From contig NZ_JACRWE010000008.1 in NCBI RefSeq assembly GCF_014323405.1, positions 59,801 through 123,800 on the forward strand: 64,000 nt of DNA. The letters run 5' to 3'. Made by a program: the position numbers and the translations under genes. The DNA is from Romboutsia faecis. Lineage in GTDB: Bacteria; Bacillota; Clostridia; Peptostreptococcales; Peptostreptococcaceae. This document shows, one piece after another, positions 43,670-52,101 of the stretch (its first letter is position 1; every line of letters starts with the position of its first letter). The notes under the pieces were generated by a model. The model saw only the letters and a program-made list of their open reading frames with translations, searched no databases and had not been told where the DNA came from.

Positions 43670-44530
43670 ATGGCGCTTTATAGACAGATATTTATAGAGT
43701 TTTGGAAAGATCCTAAAGTTACTGAAGAAATGAGTGCTGAAGATAGATATACTCTTTTATACCTTTTAACTAATCCTCATACAACACAAATAGGAATATA
43801 TCAAATAACTAAAAGACAAATAGCTTTTGATCTTGGTTACTCTACTGAAAGTGTTGGAGCTATATTAGAAAGATTTGAAAAACTATTAGGATTGATTAAA
43901 TATAACCGTGAAACTAGAGAAATAGCTATTAAAAATTGGGGCAAGTATAACCTTAAAAGAGGTGGAAAACCAGTATTAGATTGTATAAAAGGTGAATTAG
44001 CAAAAGTTAAAGATAAAACCTTAATAGAATATGTAGCTAAATCTATACCTAATGAATCTATAAAAGAATTGTTTTTACGTAACGTGAACGTAACGCCAAC
44101 GTGGAGTGGACAAGAAGAAGAACAAGAAGAAGAACAAGAACAAGAAGAAGAACAAGAACAACAACAAGAAAAAGAACAACAACAAGAAAAAGAAGAAAGA
44201 AATGTTGTTGTTGATGAAATAAAAAAAGCTTTTAATTCTTTTGATGATAAAACTATTAAATCAATAGAAGATTCATTTAAGAAAAAAGGAAAAGATATAA
44301 ATTACTTATTAGAAAAGATAGATATAACAAAAAAAGCTAATACAAATAACGCAGCAGGTTACTTAATATCAGCTATAACAAATGATTATAAATCTAGTAT
44401 TAACAATGCTAAGTGTTTTATACCTCAAGTTAAAACTAGATATCACAACATAAATCAAACTTTTATGAATTATGATCCGGATGAACTAGAAAGACTTTTA
44501 CGAGAAAGTCAAAAAGGTAAATTTCAATAA
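43670..44530 (+). CDS. DnaD-like phage replication protein
   Basis: 286 residues from ATG 43670 (TAGGTGAT 9 nt upstream). The N-terminal ~110 residues form a winged-helix replisome-organiser domain (FWKDPKVTEEMSAEDRYTLL, in part; IGIYQITKRQIAFDLGYS). A striking Gln/Glu run follows (~residues 147-180), then a C-terminal DnaD-like helical domain (IKKAFNSFDDKTIKSIED). It probably opens the phage origin. A DnaC-type helicase loader usually follows in such phages; none is seen. Confidence 0.8.
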   Translation: MALYRQIFIEFWKDPKVTEEMSAEDRYTLLYLLTNPHTTQIGIYQITKRQIAFDLGYSTESVGAILERFEKLLGLIKYNRETREIAIKNWGKYNLKRGGKPVLDCIKGELAKVKDKTLIEYVAKSIPNESIKELFLRNVNVTPTWSGQEEEQEEEQEQEEEQEQQQEKEQQQEKEERNVVVDEIKKAFNSFDDKTIKSIEDSFKKKGKDINYLLEKIDITKKANTNNAAGYLISAITNDYKSSINNAKCFIPQVKTRYHNINQTFMNYDPDELERLLRESQKGKFQ

Positions 44531-44552
44531 TTAAATTAGGGGGAGAGTTAAG

Positions 44553-45185
44553 TTGATTGAAAATAAAAGTAGTATAAATAATTCGATAGCATTTAATCCT
44601 GTAACAGATGATTTAACTTACAGAGGATATATGGCATTAGCATATACAGTTTGTGGAGTTAAGACTCCTAGTGGAAGATGGAAACAAATAGGTTTAAGGA
44701 AAGCTAGACAAATATTTGGGTTAAACGGGAGAGAAGCAGGTAACAAGGATAATTCAGATATTGAAGAGAAAAGGCCGAAAGAAAAACAAAGAGTAAAATC
44801 AAGAACAAATAAAAGCTTTAAATACATGAATATAAGACTTATTGATATCAACAATGGAGAAATATTTAAAATATTTAACAATGTATCAGAAGCAAGTGAT
44901 TTTTTAGGAATTACTGATAATAGAGTGAATGTTTATATTTCAACAGGATACATAAGAGATAAGAAATATAAAATAGAAGCTGATCTAAATCCTAACTATG
45001 TCAAAGGGGCACATGCTAGAACCAGTGTAAGGGTAATTAATGTAAAAACTGGATTTAATAAAGAATGTGAAACGGTAAAAGAAGCTAAAGAGATTACTGG
45101 TTTAAGTGGACCTGCGATATATGTAAATGCTAGAGATAAAAGAGTTAGTAGAGACGGATGGAAATTTGAATATATAGAGGATTAA
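44553..45185 (+). CDS. NUMOD1-repeat DNA-binding protein
   Basis: 210 residues from a TTG with AGGGGGAG upstream. Two repeats of the NUMOD1 type are seen, NIRLIDINNGEIFKIFNN with VSEASDFLGI (~90-140) and VRVINVKTGFNKECETVKEA with KEITGLSGPAIYV (~150-205), the DNA-binding units of homing endonucleases. No GIY-YIG or HNH nuclease motif is present. The N-terminal ~70 residues (GVKTPSGRWKQIGLRKARQI) are unassigned. It could be a domesticated homing-endonuclease remnant acting as regulator or replication factor; this is inference. Confidence 0.65.
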   Translation: MIENKSSINNSIAFNPVTDDLTYRGYMALAYTVCGVKTPSGRWKQIGLRKARQIFGLNGREAGNKDNSDIEEKRPKEKQRVKSRTNKSFKYMNIRLIDINNGEIFKIFNNVSEASDFLGITDNRVNVYISTGYIRDKKYKIEADLNPNYVKGAHARTSVRVINVKTGFNKECETVKEAKEITGLSGPAIYVNARDKRVSRDGWKFEYIED

Positions 45186-45188
45186 GTT

Positions 45189-45326
45189 ATGGAGCTATAC
45201 AGAGTAAAAGAATTAATAGAGTTAGCAAGAACATATATGCAAATAGGGTTTACAGAATTAGATGCAATTATAAAAGCTGAAAAGGAGCTTAACGATGAAA
45301 ACATTAGCACTACTACTAATATTTGA
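45189..45326 (+). CDS. Small hypothetical phage protein (45 aa)
   Basis: A 45-codon frame with ATG 3 bp after the preceding stop; helical and amphipathic (YRVKELIELARTYMQI). The next small gene overlaps it out of frame from 45295 with AAGGAG inside this gene. Function unknown. Confidence 0.5.
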   Translation: MELYRVKELIELARTYMQIGFTELDAIIKAEKELNDENISTTTNI

Positions 45327-45411
45327 TTTAGGTTTTATAGCAGGAACAATTTGGGCTGATATTTTTAAAGATAATAAAAATACGGATAAACATATGGGGG
45401 ATGAAAAATGA
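45295..45411 (+). CDS. Small putative membrane protein (38 aa)
   Basis: 38 codons. An N-terminal hydrophobic helix (TLALLLIFDLGFIAGTIW) is followed by a charged tail. AAGGAG 8 nt before ATG supports translation. The stop overlaps the dUTPase start (ATGA). Confidence 0.55.
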   Translation: MKTLALLLIFDLGFIAGTIWADIFKDNKNTDKHMGDEK

Positions 45412-45908
45412 TTATAGATTTAAGAAATATACAGGCTGAACAAGTGGAGTTTATTAATTACTTAGAAAGTAAGCCAGGTGCAATTAATCCAAAATCTAAA
45501 TTTGGAGTTACAAAAGGACAAGCAATAGATTTGCTAAGCGAGTTAATGGAAGTTTGCAATGCAGCTAAAGTACAAAAATGGTGGGATAAATCAAATATAG
45601 ATAAGGACAATGTAGCAGAAGAGTTAGCAGATTTAATGGCTCATATATGTAACATAGCTAATTATTTAGATATAGACTTGATACATGAAGTAGAAGAACT
45701 TCAAATAAAGTCGATAGAAGGAATTGTATTAGCTTTTGTACAAGATGTAATACTTTTATCTAACTCTAACAATAAAGCTTTTATAAGACACCGTATATTC
45801 GTTATTTTGACTAAATATATTCAATTAGTTTATGCACTAGGATTTAACATAGAAGAATTGAAAGAAGCGTATTATAAGAAATTAAAAGTAAATTATACAA
45901 GATTTTAG
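45408..45908 (+). CDS. Dimeric dUTP diphosphatase (all-alpha NTP-PPase)
   Basis: 166 residues. Metal-binding helices show SELMEVCNA and EELADLMAHICN (ExxD-type), and the C-terminal motif EAYYKKLKVNYTRF matches the substrate-binding end of PF08761 dimeric dUTPases. It hydrolyses dUTP to dUMP to keep uracil out of phage DNA. Coupled by ATGA overlap to the small gene upstream, with GGGGGATG before the start. Confidence 0.85.
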   Translation: MIIDLRNIQAEQVEFINYLESKPGAINPKSKFGVTKGQAIDLLSELMEVCNAAKVQKWWDKSNIDKDNVAEELADLMAHICNIANYLDIDLIHEVEELQIKSIEGIVLAFVQDVILLSNSNNKAFIRHRIFVILTKYIQLVYALGFNIEELKEAYYKKLKVNYTRF

Positions 45909-45919
45909 GGGTGGGATAT

Positions 45920-46078
45920 ATGAGTGAAGGAATAGGAGCGGATTTAAGAGCTTTTTTAGAAGAAATGTACCAAAGATATGGTCATAATGAAACAACAGTT
46001 GCTATAAGCCAAATTTTAGATAAATATATGGTTGAAGCGCAAAGGGAGAGGTTAGCTAATGCTAAAGCAAATAACTAA
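45920..46078 (+). CDS. Spo0E-like small protein (52 aa)
   Basis: A 52-codon frame with GGGGTGGGA upstream and no gap problems. The sequence FLEEMYQRYGHNETTVAISQ followed by ILDKYMVEAQRE resembles Spo0E aspartyl-phosphate phosphatases (two helices; signature SQxLDxxI, here SQILDKYM). Spo0E family members dephosphorylate Spo0A-P and block sporulation; a phage copy would keep the host from sporulating. Identification rests on the short motif. Confidence 0.55.
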   Translation: MSEGIGADLRAFLEEMYQRYGHNETTVAISQILDKYMVEAQRERLANAKANN

Positions 46079-46352
46079 AGATAAATATATTGAAAGAATA
46101 GTAAATGAAAAAGAATTACGATTTAATTTGATTAAGTCTGTATATATAAGAGTTATAAAAAAAGATATAGAAACAGAGCGAAAAATGATTAACGAAGCTA
46201 TGGAGTTAGTACCAATGTTTGAAACATTTGTAAAAATGTATGAGATAAGAACTGGCAAAGATAGAAAAAGTCTAAGCATATTAGAACGGGATGCATTGAT
46301 TAATACATTTAAAAATAGATATGCAGACAAATTACAAGGGGGATTAAAATGA
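46059..46352 (+). CDS. Hypothetical phage protein (97 aa)
   Basis: Not recognised. Basic and helical, 97 residues, overlapping the Spo0E-like gene by 20 bp in another frame; GGGAGAGG at about 46044-46050 fits its ATG. It contains KMYEIRTGKDRKSLSILERD. Its stop overlaps the next ATG by 4 bp. Confidence 0.6.
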   Translation: MLKQITKDKYIERIVNEKELRFNLIKSVYIRVIKKDIETERKMINEAMELVPMFETFVKMYEIRTGKDRKSLSILERDALINTFKNRYADKLQGGLK

Positions 46353-46519
46353 GCAAACTAAAGAGAAAAGATTTAGTAAAATTTCAAACTGGAGCAATAT
46401 GCACAGTATTAAAAACTTATGTAAATGAAGAAAATCAAATGTATCAATGTGATTGTGGATCATCTACATTTACACCATTAAATATAGATTTAGAATCATT
46501 AGAAAATATAAATTACTAG
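46349..46519 (+). CDS. Small hypothetical phage protein (56 aa)
   Basis: 56 codons starting with an ATGA overlap to the previous gene (AAGGGGGATT upstream). KRKDLVKFQTGAICTVLKTY then QCDCGSSTFTPLNID: a CxC pair near the middle and beta-strand character, perhaps a small KOW/SH3-like or zinc-binding protein. Function unknown. Confidence 0.55.
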   Translation: MSKLKRKDLVKFQTGAICTVLKTYVNEENQMYQCDCGSSTFTPLNIDLESLENINY

Positions 46520-46530
46520 GGGGAATAAAG

Positions 46531-46938
46531 ATGAAATTACCATTTGTACTAAGAAAAAAATATGATGCTATACAAAATAAGAATATGAAGTTAATGAAAG
46601 ATAAAGATAAACAATTAAAATTGGCTAGTGAGTATTCAGATACGATACTAAATAAGAATTGTGAGCTTAATACTAAGTTAATAGCAGCAGAAACTAAGAA
46701 TGAAGAGTTAGAAACTAAGATAAAAGAGTTAGAGTTTTGTTTAAATGATTGTAAGTACGAAAATAAGAAAATGATAGAAAAGTTAAAACTTACAAATATA
46801 GTTAAAAAACAATTAAGTGACTTAACAGAATTAAAAGATGGTAAGAGCGGGAAACGAATAATAGAAGGTAAATCAGTACTTGTAAAAGATAAGGTACCAG
46901 GAGATAAAGTTTATAATTTAGCAAGGCTTTTAGGATAG
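46531..46938 (+). CDS. Coiled-coil phage protein (135 aa)
   Basis: 135 residues from ATG 46531 with AGGGGG 7-12 nt upstream; a longer frame from 46453 would overlap the preceding small gene. Residues ~15-95 are a lysine/glutamate-rich coiled coil (DKQLKLASEYSDTIL, ELETKIKELEFCLN). The C-terminus has a short conserved-looking stretch (GKRIIEGKSVLVKDKVPGDK). No family recognised. It precedes a hairpin and then ssb. Confidence 0.6.
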   Translation: MKLPFVLRKKYDAIQNKNMKLMKDKDKQLKLASEYSDTILNKNCELNTKLIAAETKNEELETKIKELEFCLNDCKYENKKMIEKLKLTNIVKKQLSDLTELKDGKSGKRIIEGKSVLVKDKVPGDKVYNLARLLG

Positions 46939-46945
46939 GCAACAA

Positions 46946-46989
46946 GAGAATAAGAAGTAATTTTGCTATAAAACTAACTTCTTATTCTC
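46946..46989 (+). promoter_or_regulatory. 13-bp hairpin in the leader of ssb
   Basis: GAGAATAAGAAGT (46946-46958) pairs perfectly with 46977-46989 around an 18-nt loop, 32 bp before ssb. No T run follows, so it is not a simple terminator; it may stabilise or pause the transcript or be a protein-binding site. Confidence 0.5.
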
Positions 46990-47021
46990 GAATGACAATA
47001 AAATAAAAAGGAGAGGGATAA

Positions 47022-47447
47022 ATGAATAATGTTGTAATAGTAGGTAGGTTGTCAAGAGATCCAGAACTTAGATATATACCAGGAGCAGGAACGGCAGTGG
47101 CTAGTTGTTCGATAGCAGTAGACAGAGATTACACTAAAAAAGATGGAACAAAAGAAACAGACTTTATACCTTTTGAAGTTATGGGTAAACCTGCAGAATA
47201 TACGGCTAATTACTTAAGTAAAGGAAGATTAGTTGCGATACAAGGATCAGTAAGAGTTGATAGATATAAGGACCAAGCAGGACAAGATAAAACATTTACT
47301 AAGATAGCAGTTAGGAACATACAGTCATTAGAAAGTAGTAAAGCAAAAGAAGCTAAAGAGAGTGGAACATTTACACCAAGTTTTGAACCACAAGGATTAG
47401 ATCCACAAGGTTTTCAAGCGATAGAAGATGATGACATACCATTCTAG
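47022..47447 (+). CDS. ssb: Phage single-stranded DNA-binding protein
   Basis: 141 residues. An OB fold with MNNVVIVGRLSRDPELRY, VASCSIAVDRDYTKKDG, TDFIPFEVMGKPAEYTANYL and a disordered tail ending DDDIPF, the acidic tip that recruits partners such as RecO, RecG or PriA. It protects single-stranded DNA in phage replication and works with Bet and RusA. Preceded by AAGGAGAGGG. Confidence 0.96.
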   Translation: MNNVVIVGRLSRDPELRYIPGAGTAVASCSIAVDRDYTKKDGTKETDFIPFEVMGKPAEYTANYLSKGRLVAIQGSVRVDRYKDQAGQDKTFTKIAVRNIQSLESSKAKEAKESGTFTPSFEPQGLDPQGFQAIEDDDIPF

Positions 47448-47467
47448 ACAATAAAAGGGGAAAGATT

Positions 47468-47866
47468 ATGAAAGTACAATTTAAAATTCATTCAGAACCT
47501 ATAACAAAAGCTAGACCAAGAATGAATACAAGAACAGGTAAAGCATATACACCTGCTAAAACAAAAATGTTTGAGAATTTTGTAGCACTCAGTTATGGGA
47601 ATCGACATTACTTTAATGATGAATATATAAGAATTAAATTAAAATTTAAATTCAAAGTACCTAAAAGTTATAGTAAGAAAAAGTACAAGGAGGCTATAGA
47701 AGGTAAAATAAGACCGACGAAAGCTGATATTGATAATTATATCAAAGCAGTACTTGATGGATTAAATGGTAAGGCTTTTAAGGATGATAGAAATATAGTA
47801 GGAATATTAGCAGAAAAAGAATTTGCTGAAGAAGCTTGTATAGAAGTTTCAATAGAAAGTATTTAG
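47468..47866 (+). CDS. rusA: RusA-family Holliday junction resolvase
   Basis: 132 residues with the family's catalytic aspartates in KADIDNYIKAVLDGLNG and FKDDRNIVG, and the N-terminal KARPRMNTRTGKAYTP block. A homodimer that cuts four-way junctions left by phage recombination before packaging. 20 bp after ssb with AAAGGGGAAAG. Confidence 0.94.
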   Translation: MKVQFKIHSEPITKARPRMNTRTGKAYTPAKTKMFENFVALSYGNRHYFNDEYIRIKLKFKFKVPKSYSKKKYKEAIEGKIRPTKADIDNYIKAVLDGLNGKAFKDDRNIVGILAEKEFAEEACIEVSIESI

Positions 47867-47882
47867 AAAGTGGGGGACTAAC

Positions 47883-48371
47883 ATGAGTAAAGACAAAAAA
47901 GAGTTATTTAGAGAGGTAGAGGCGAGATTATATAGTTACAAAGATTTAGATATAAAAATAAAGAATAAAGAATTACAAATAGAGAAAAAGAAAAATGATT
48001 ATAGAGGTTGTGGATCTATATCATATGATGAGCGTACTGGGGTTACATATAACATAAGTAGAAGTGTAGAAAAAGAAGTTGTGAAAAGAGAAAAAGATAT
48101 TGCTAAGTTAGCTAAAGAAAAGATAGATTTAGAAATAGAAAAACAAAGTATCGAGAATGCACTTACAGCTTTAAATAGTGATGAAAATACTTTATTTGAA
48201 TATTTTTATAATAGCAGAAATAAAAACACTATGACTTATATAGCTATAAAGATGCATAGGGATAGAAGTTATTGTTATACGATAAGACAAAATTTAGTTT
48301 ATAAAGTTATGGGAATGTTATATCCCGATTATGAAGAATTACCATTATTAAATGAAAAAACAACACTTTAA
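47883..48371 (+). CDS. Phage late transcription regulator candidate (sigma-like HTH)
   Basis: 162 residues. A basic coiled-coil N-terminal half (DIKIKNKELQIEKKKND) and a C-terminal region (~115-155: NTMTYIAIKMHRDRSYCYTIRQ) resembling sigma-70 region-4/ArpU/RinA-type HTH domains that control late genes. Last gene before a terminator and the packaging module, the usual site for such regulators. The exact family is uncertain. Confidence 0.7.
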   Translation: MSKDKKELFREVEARLYSYKDLDIKIKNKELQIEKKKNDYRGCGSISYDERTGVTYNISRSVEKEVVKREKDIAKLAKEKIDLEIEKQSIENALTALNSDENTLFEYFYNSRNKNTMTYIAIKMHRDRSYCYTIRQNLVYKVMGMLYPDYEELPLLNEKTTL

Positions 48372-48470
48372 CAACATTTTTACTACAAAATGAAGATTTT
48401 TTAGGGGGAAAAAGGTGAGATAATAGTAGTATAGAAATTTGTATTTCTCTCTAATACCCCTATATATATG

Positions 48471-48506
48471 AAAATACCAGGTTTCCCCGCCTGGTATTTT
48501 TTATTT
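48471..48506 (+). terminator. Terminator between early and packaging modules
   Basis: AAAATACCAGG (48471-48481) with CCTGGTATTTT (48490-48500), 8-nt loop, then a T tract. Divides the early operon from terminase and may be the target of antitermination for late expression. Confidence 0.9.
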
Positions 48507-48523
48507 TGAGAAAAGGTGATTTT

Positions 48524-48676
48524 ATGAAAGTTTATAAAGATATAGATGAAGTAATTAAACCTACGGAAGTTCCTAAGAAGTTATGGGAATATGAAAAAGA
48601 AATGAAGAAGAAACCTAATTTTGAACATATTAAAGAAGGTAAGAGGAAAAAGAAAAAATATAACGACTGTTATTGA
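48524..48676 (+). CDS. Small hypothetical protein before terminase (50 aa)
   Basis: 50 codons, AAAGGTGAT 4-11 nt before ATG. Very basic C-terminus (GKRKKKKYNDCY). No domain recognised. It could be a packaging accessory protein by location only. Confidence 0.55.
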   Translation: MKVYKDIDEVIKPTEVPKKLWEYEKEMKKKPNFEHIKEGKRKKKKYNDCY

Positions 48677-48702
48677 AGCATATAAAGTAGGAGGTGAGCT
48701 CG

Positions 48703-49152
48703 TTGGCAAAGTCCAAATACTTCACTCACGTTGAGCCTAAGCTTACATTAGTTGAAGGATGGGCTAGGGATGGGCTCACTGATGAACAAATAGCAAAGAA
48801 TTTAGGAATAAGCACAAAAACATTTTATGAATATAAAAAGAATTATCTACAGTTTTTACAGGCCTTAAAAAAGGGTAAGGAAGTTGTTGACTATGAAGTA
48901 GAGAATGCTCTACTAAAAAGAGCTCTAGGATATGAGTATGATGAAATAACATATGAAAATGGAAAAGAAGTAAAAAGAGTAACTAAACAAGTTGCTCCAG
49001 ATACTACAGCACAAATATTCTGGTTAAAGAATAGAAGGCCAGATAAATGGAGAGATAAGCAGGTTATTGAGTCTAATAATACTGTAGAAGTTAAAAATCC
49101 ATTAGAGGGATTAAGTACAGAAGAGCTAAAGAAGTTGATAAGAGATGGATAA
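48703..49152 (+). CDS. terS: Terminase small subunit
   Basis: 149 residues from the TTG at 48703, since AGGAGGTG (48689-48696) is 6 nt away; a GTG at 48694 would lie inside the site. HTH region WARDGLTDEQIAKNLGISTKTFYEY (quoted in part: LTDEQIAKNLGIS), a middle oligomerisation domain and C-terminal ...LSTEELKKLI. It recognises the phage packaging site and delivers DNA to TerL, whose gene overlaps by 8 bp. Confidence 0.9.
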   Translation: MAKSKYFTHVEPKLTLVEGWARDGLTDEQIAKNLGISTKTFYEYKKNYLQFLQALKKGKEVVDYEVENALLKRALGYEYDEITYENGKEVKRVTKQVAPDTTAQIFWLKNRRPDKWRDKQVIESNNTVEVKNPLEGLSTEELKKLIRDG

Positions 49153-50563
49153 AGAATTAATTAAATTAGAAGCTAAGAAAGAACTTGCTAGACGTGAGTT
49201 CTTTTATTTTTGTAATGCAATGGCTCCTGACTTCTATAGAGAAGATAGAGAATATATAGTTAAGCTTTGTAATGAGATGCAGGATTTTTATTATAGTGAT
49301 GATGATATATTACTTATTAATATGCCTCCTCGTCATGGAAAGTCAAGAACAGCATCTTTATTTACTGAATGGGTATTTGGTAAAAATATTCATGAAAAAG
49401 TAATGACAGGATCATATAATGAAACACTATCAACTACTTTTTCAAAAGCTGTAAGGAATGCAATTCAAGAACAAAAAGCTGATGAAGATATTATTGTTTA
49501 TTCTGACATATTTCCTAAAACTAAAATAAAACGTGGAGATGGAGCTAGGAGTCTTTGGGGGCTTGAAGGAGCTTATAATAGCTACTTAGCGACATCACCA
49601 GGAGGAACAGCTACAGGATTTGGTTGTTCTATTTTATTAGTTGACGACTTAATTAAAAATGCAGAAGAAGCTAACAATGAAAATGTTCTTGAAAAACATT
49701 GGGATTGGTTTACAAATACTATGCTATCTCGTCTTGAAGAAGGTGGGAAAATCATAATTATAATGACTAGATGGGCTTCTATGGACTTAGCAGGAAGAGC
49801 ATTAGAACATTTTAAAGATAAAAAATGTAGACAGATACTTATGAAAGCTGTTCAAGATGATGGAAGTATGCTTTGTGAAGAAGTATTGTCAAAACAAAGT
49901 TATGAAATGAAAGTAAGAGCTATGGGAGAAGATATAGCACTAGCTAACTATCAACAAGAGCCTATAGATGCTAAAAATAAGTTATATACTAGATTTAGTA
50001 CATATGAAGAATTACCGCCTTATTTTGAACAAATATTAAGTTATACAGATACCGCAGATGATGGAGAAGATAAGCTTTGTACTATTGTAGGTGGAGTTTA
50101 TAAAGGTGAAGGATATGTACTTGATGTTTATTATAATGATGATCCAATGGAAGTTACTGAAAAAGAAGTACCTCATGTATTAATAAATAATAATACAGAT
50201 GTAGCTATAGTTGAAAGTAATAATGGTGGTAAAAGTTTTGCTAGAAATATAAAATCAACAATAGAATCACTAAAAGGTAGAACGATAGTAAAGTGGTTTT
50301 TCCAAGGGAAAAATAAAGAAGCTAGAATATTAACTCAAAGTAGTTGGGTTATGAATAAACTTCATTTTCCGGTTAATTGGAGAGATAGGTGGCCTGAGTA
50401 TTATAAAGATATGAACAAATACCAACGTAAAGGTAAGAATAAGCATGATGATGCTCCTGATGCAACTACAGGATTAGCAGAGATTATACAGGCATTTATA
50501 AGTAATACATTAGATGAAAAAACAACAACTAAGAAAGAACGTAGGAAGGTGGTGAGAAGGTAA
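49145..50563 (+). CDS. terL: Terminase large subunit
   Basis: 472 residues. ATPase domain with Walker A-like MPPRHGKSRTASL (~65-77), Walker B SILLVDDLIKNAEEA and TRWASMDLAG; C-terminal RNase H-like nuclease domain with SYTDTADDGEDKL (first Asp), IVESNNGGKSFARN and HDDAPDATTGLAE (last Asp). It cuts concatemers and pumps DNA into the procapsid. Coupled by overlap to terS and to the portal gene (TAATG). Confidence 0.95.
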   Translation: MDKELIKLEAKKELARREFFYFCNAMAPDFYREDREYIVKLCNEMQDFYYSDDDILLINMPPRHGKSRTASLFTEWVFGKNIHEKVMTGSYNETLSTTFSKAVRNAIQEQKADEDIIVYSDIFPKTKIKRGDGARSLWGLEGAYNSYLATSPGGTATGFGCSILLVDDLIKNAEEANNENVLEKHWDWFTNTMLSRLEEGGKIIIIMTRWASMDLAGRALEHFKDKKCRQILMKAVQDDGSMLCEEVLSKQSYEMKVRAMGEDIALANYQQEPIDAKNKLYTRFSTYEELPPYFEQILSYTDTADDGEDKLCTIVGGVYKGEGYVLDVYYNDDPMEVTEKEVPHVLINNNTDVAIVESNNGGKSFARNIKSTIESLKGRTIVKWFFQGKNKEARILTQSSWVMNKLHFPVNWRDRWPEYYKDMNKYQRKGKNKHDDAPDATTGLAEIIQAFISNTLDEKTTTKKERRKVVRR

Positions 50564-52101
50564 TGACAAAACCACAGGTAAGAATAAAAAAGATAATGGG
50601 TAGCAGCATAGGACAATCTAAGCAGATTGATGATATATTCAACGAATTTTACAGTCAAGGATATATTATTCAGCCTGAAATGAATATAGAAGCATTAGCT
50701 AGAATATCTGAAAACAGTGATATATTGCAAGTTTGTATAGAAGCTTATAAAAATAATATAGTTGGATTCGGGACTGTATTAGACTATAACTTTGATTACA
50801 AAGAAGATACATCAAAACAAAATATAGCTGATACTGACTGGTCCAAGTATGAAATGTTTCTAAAGTATTGCAACTTTGATGAACGATTTACAGGAGTTCT
50901 TAAGAAGTTTATAGACGATAGAGAAAGACTTGGATATGCAACTATAGAGTGTATAGCTGATGAAACTGGAGAAATATCAGAACTTCAACATATACCATCT
51001 CATACAGTTAGGCTATGCAAAGAAAGTGATCCAATAGAAGTTGAGGAAGTTATAACTGACTCAAATGGTAATGAGCGTAAAATTAAACGTTGGAAAAAAT
51101 TTAAGAAGTTTATACAGATGGTGGGATCTAAGCAAGTTTACTTTAAAGAGTTAGGAGATCCTAGAAAGTTAAATAGACTTACTGGAGAATATTTAGCAGA
51201 TGGGCAAGAAATGAATATAGATGATGAAGCCAACTCAATTATATTTGATAATATATATTGTCCTTATACACCATATGGATTACCACGTTATATAGGCGCT
51301 TTAGTCAAGATGATGGGTTCTAGGAATGCTGATGAACTTAATTATAAATATTTTGAAGATGGGAGACATATTCCTTTAGCTATAGTTGTTGAAAATGGAC
51401 AGCTTACACAAGATAGCATCGATTTGTTAGCTGGAGCAAAAGGCCAAGATGCACAACATAAATACTTAATTCTAGAAGCTGAAGCATTTAGCAATGAGTT
51501 TAGCATGGAAGAAGGTAAATCAAATGTAAAAATACATTTCGAGAAGTTAGCAGAAATAATGCAAGATGATGCTTTATTTTTAGAATATCTTAAGAATAAT
51601 AGAGATATTGTAAGAGGTTCTTTTAGGTTAGCTCCTATTTATACAGGAGATACACAAGATTATAATAAGGCTACAGCAGAAACTGCTAAACAAATAACTG
51701 AGGAACAAACATTTGAACCTCTTAGAGAAGATTTAGCAGATTTATTAAATAAGAAGTTGATGAAAGAATTAGGTATAAAATTTGTTGAACTTAAGTTTAA
51801 AGGACCAAAGACAACTGATGATACTGAAATAGCTAAAGCGCTAACGCCTTATATAGCTGGTGGTGTTGCTACTCCTAATATGTTATTAGATAGCTTAGGA
51901 AAGTTATTAGGTAAAGAATTTGAACCATTAACGGACGAGTGGGCAGATATTCCTTTGCAAGTGTACCTTGCCAATAGAAACACAAATTTAAAAACTACTT
52001 TTGAAGAACAGAATCATATATCTAAGGCTTTTGATATGCAAGATGTAATAAATCCTTTAAAGGAACTACAAAAGGCTATAGAAGGTGCTTTAAATGGATA
52101 A
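50563..52101 (+). CDS. Portal protein (PBSX-like)
   Basis: 512 residues. Forms the dodecameric DNA channel at the capsid vertex. The N-terminal stem region (IIQPEMNIEALARISENSDI), YCPYTPYGLPRYIGALVKMMG and RGSFRLAPIYTGDTQDYNKA with the downstream helix match phage_portal families of PBSX/SPbeta-like phages. The C-terminal ~60 residues (DMQDVINPLKELQKAIEGAL) form the crown/tail. Overlaps the next gene by 8 bp. Confidence 0.92.
   Translation: MTKPQVRIKKIMGSSIGQSKQIDDIFNEFYSQGYIIQPEMNIEALARISENSDILQVCIEAYKNNIVGFGTVLDYNFDYKEDTSKQNIADTDWSKYEMFLKYCNFDERFTGVLKKFIDDRERLGYATIECIADETGEISELQHIPSHTVRLCKESDPIEVEEVITDSNGNERKIKRWKKFKKFIQMVGSKQVYFKELGDPRKLNRLTGEYLADGQEMNIDDEANSIIFDNIYCPYTPYGLPRYIGALVKMMGSRNADELNYKYFEDGRHIPLAIVVENGQLTQDSIDLLAGAKGQDAQHKYLILEAEAFSNEFSMEEGKSNVKIHFEKLAEIMQDDALFLEYLKNNRDIVRGSFRLAPIYTGDTQDYNKATAETAKQITEEQTFEPLREDLADLLNKKLMKELGIKFVELKFKGPKTTDDTEIAKALTPYIAGGVATPNMLLDSLGKLLGKEFEPLTDEWADIPLQVYLANRNTNLKTTFEEQNHISKAFDMQDVINPLKELQKAIEGALNG

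Noticed and set aside
44106..44200. Repeated GAAGAACAAG units as a CRISPR or tandem regulatory repeat
   Set aside because: They are in-frame codons of a Q/E-rich linker, with no spacers and full coding continuity.
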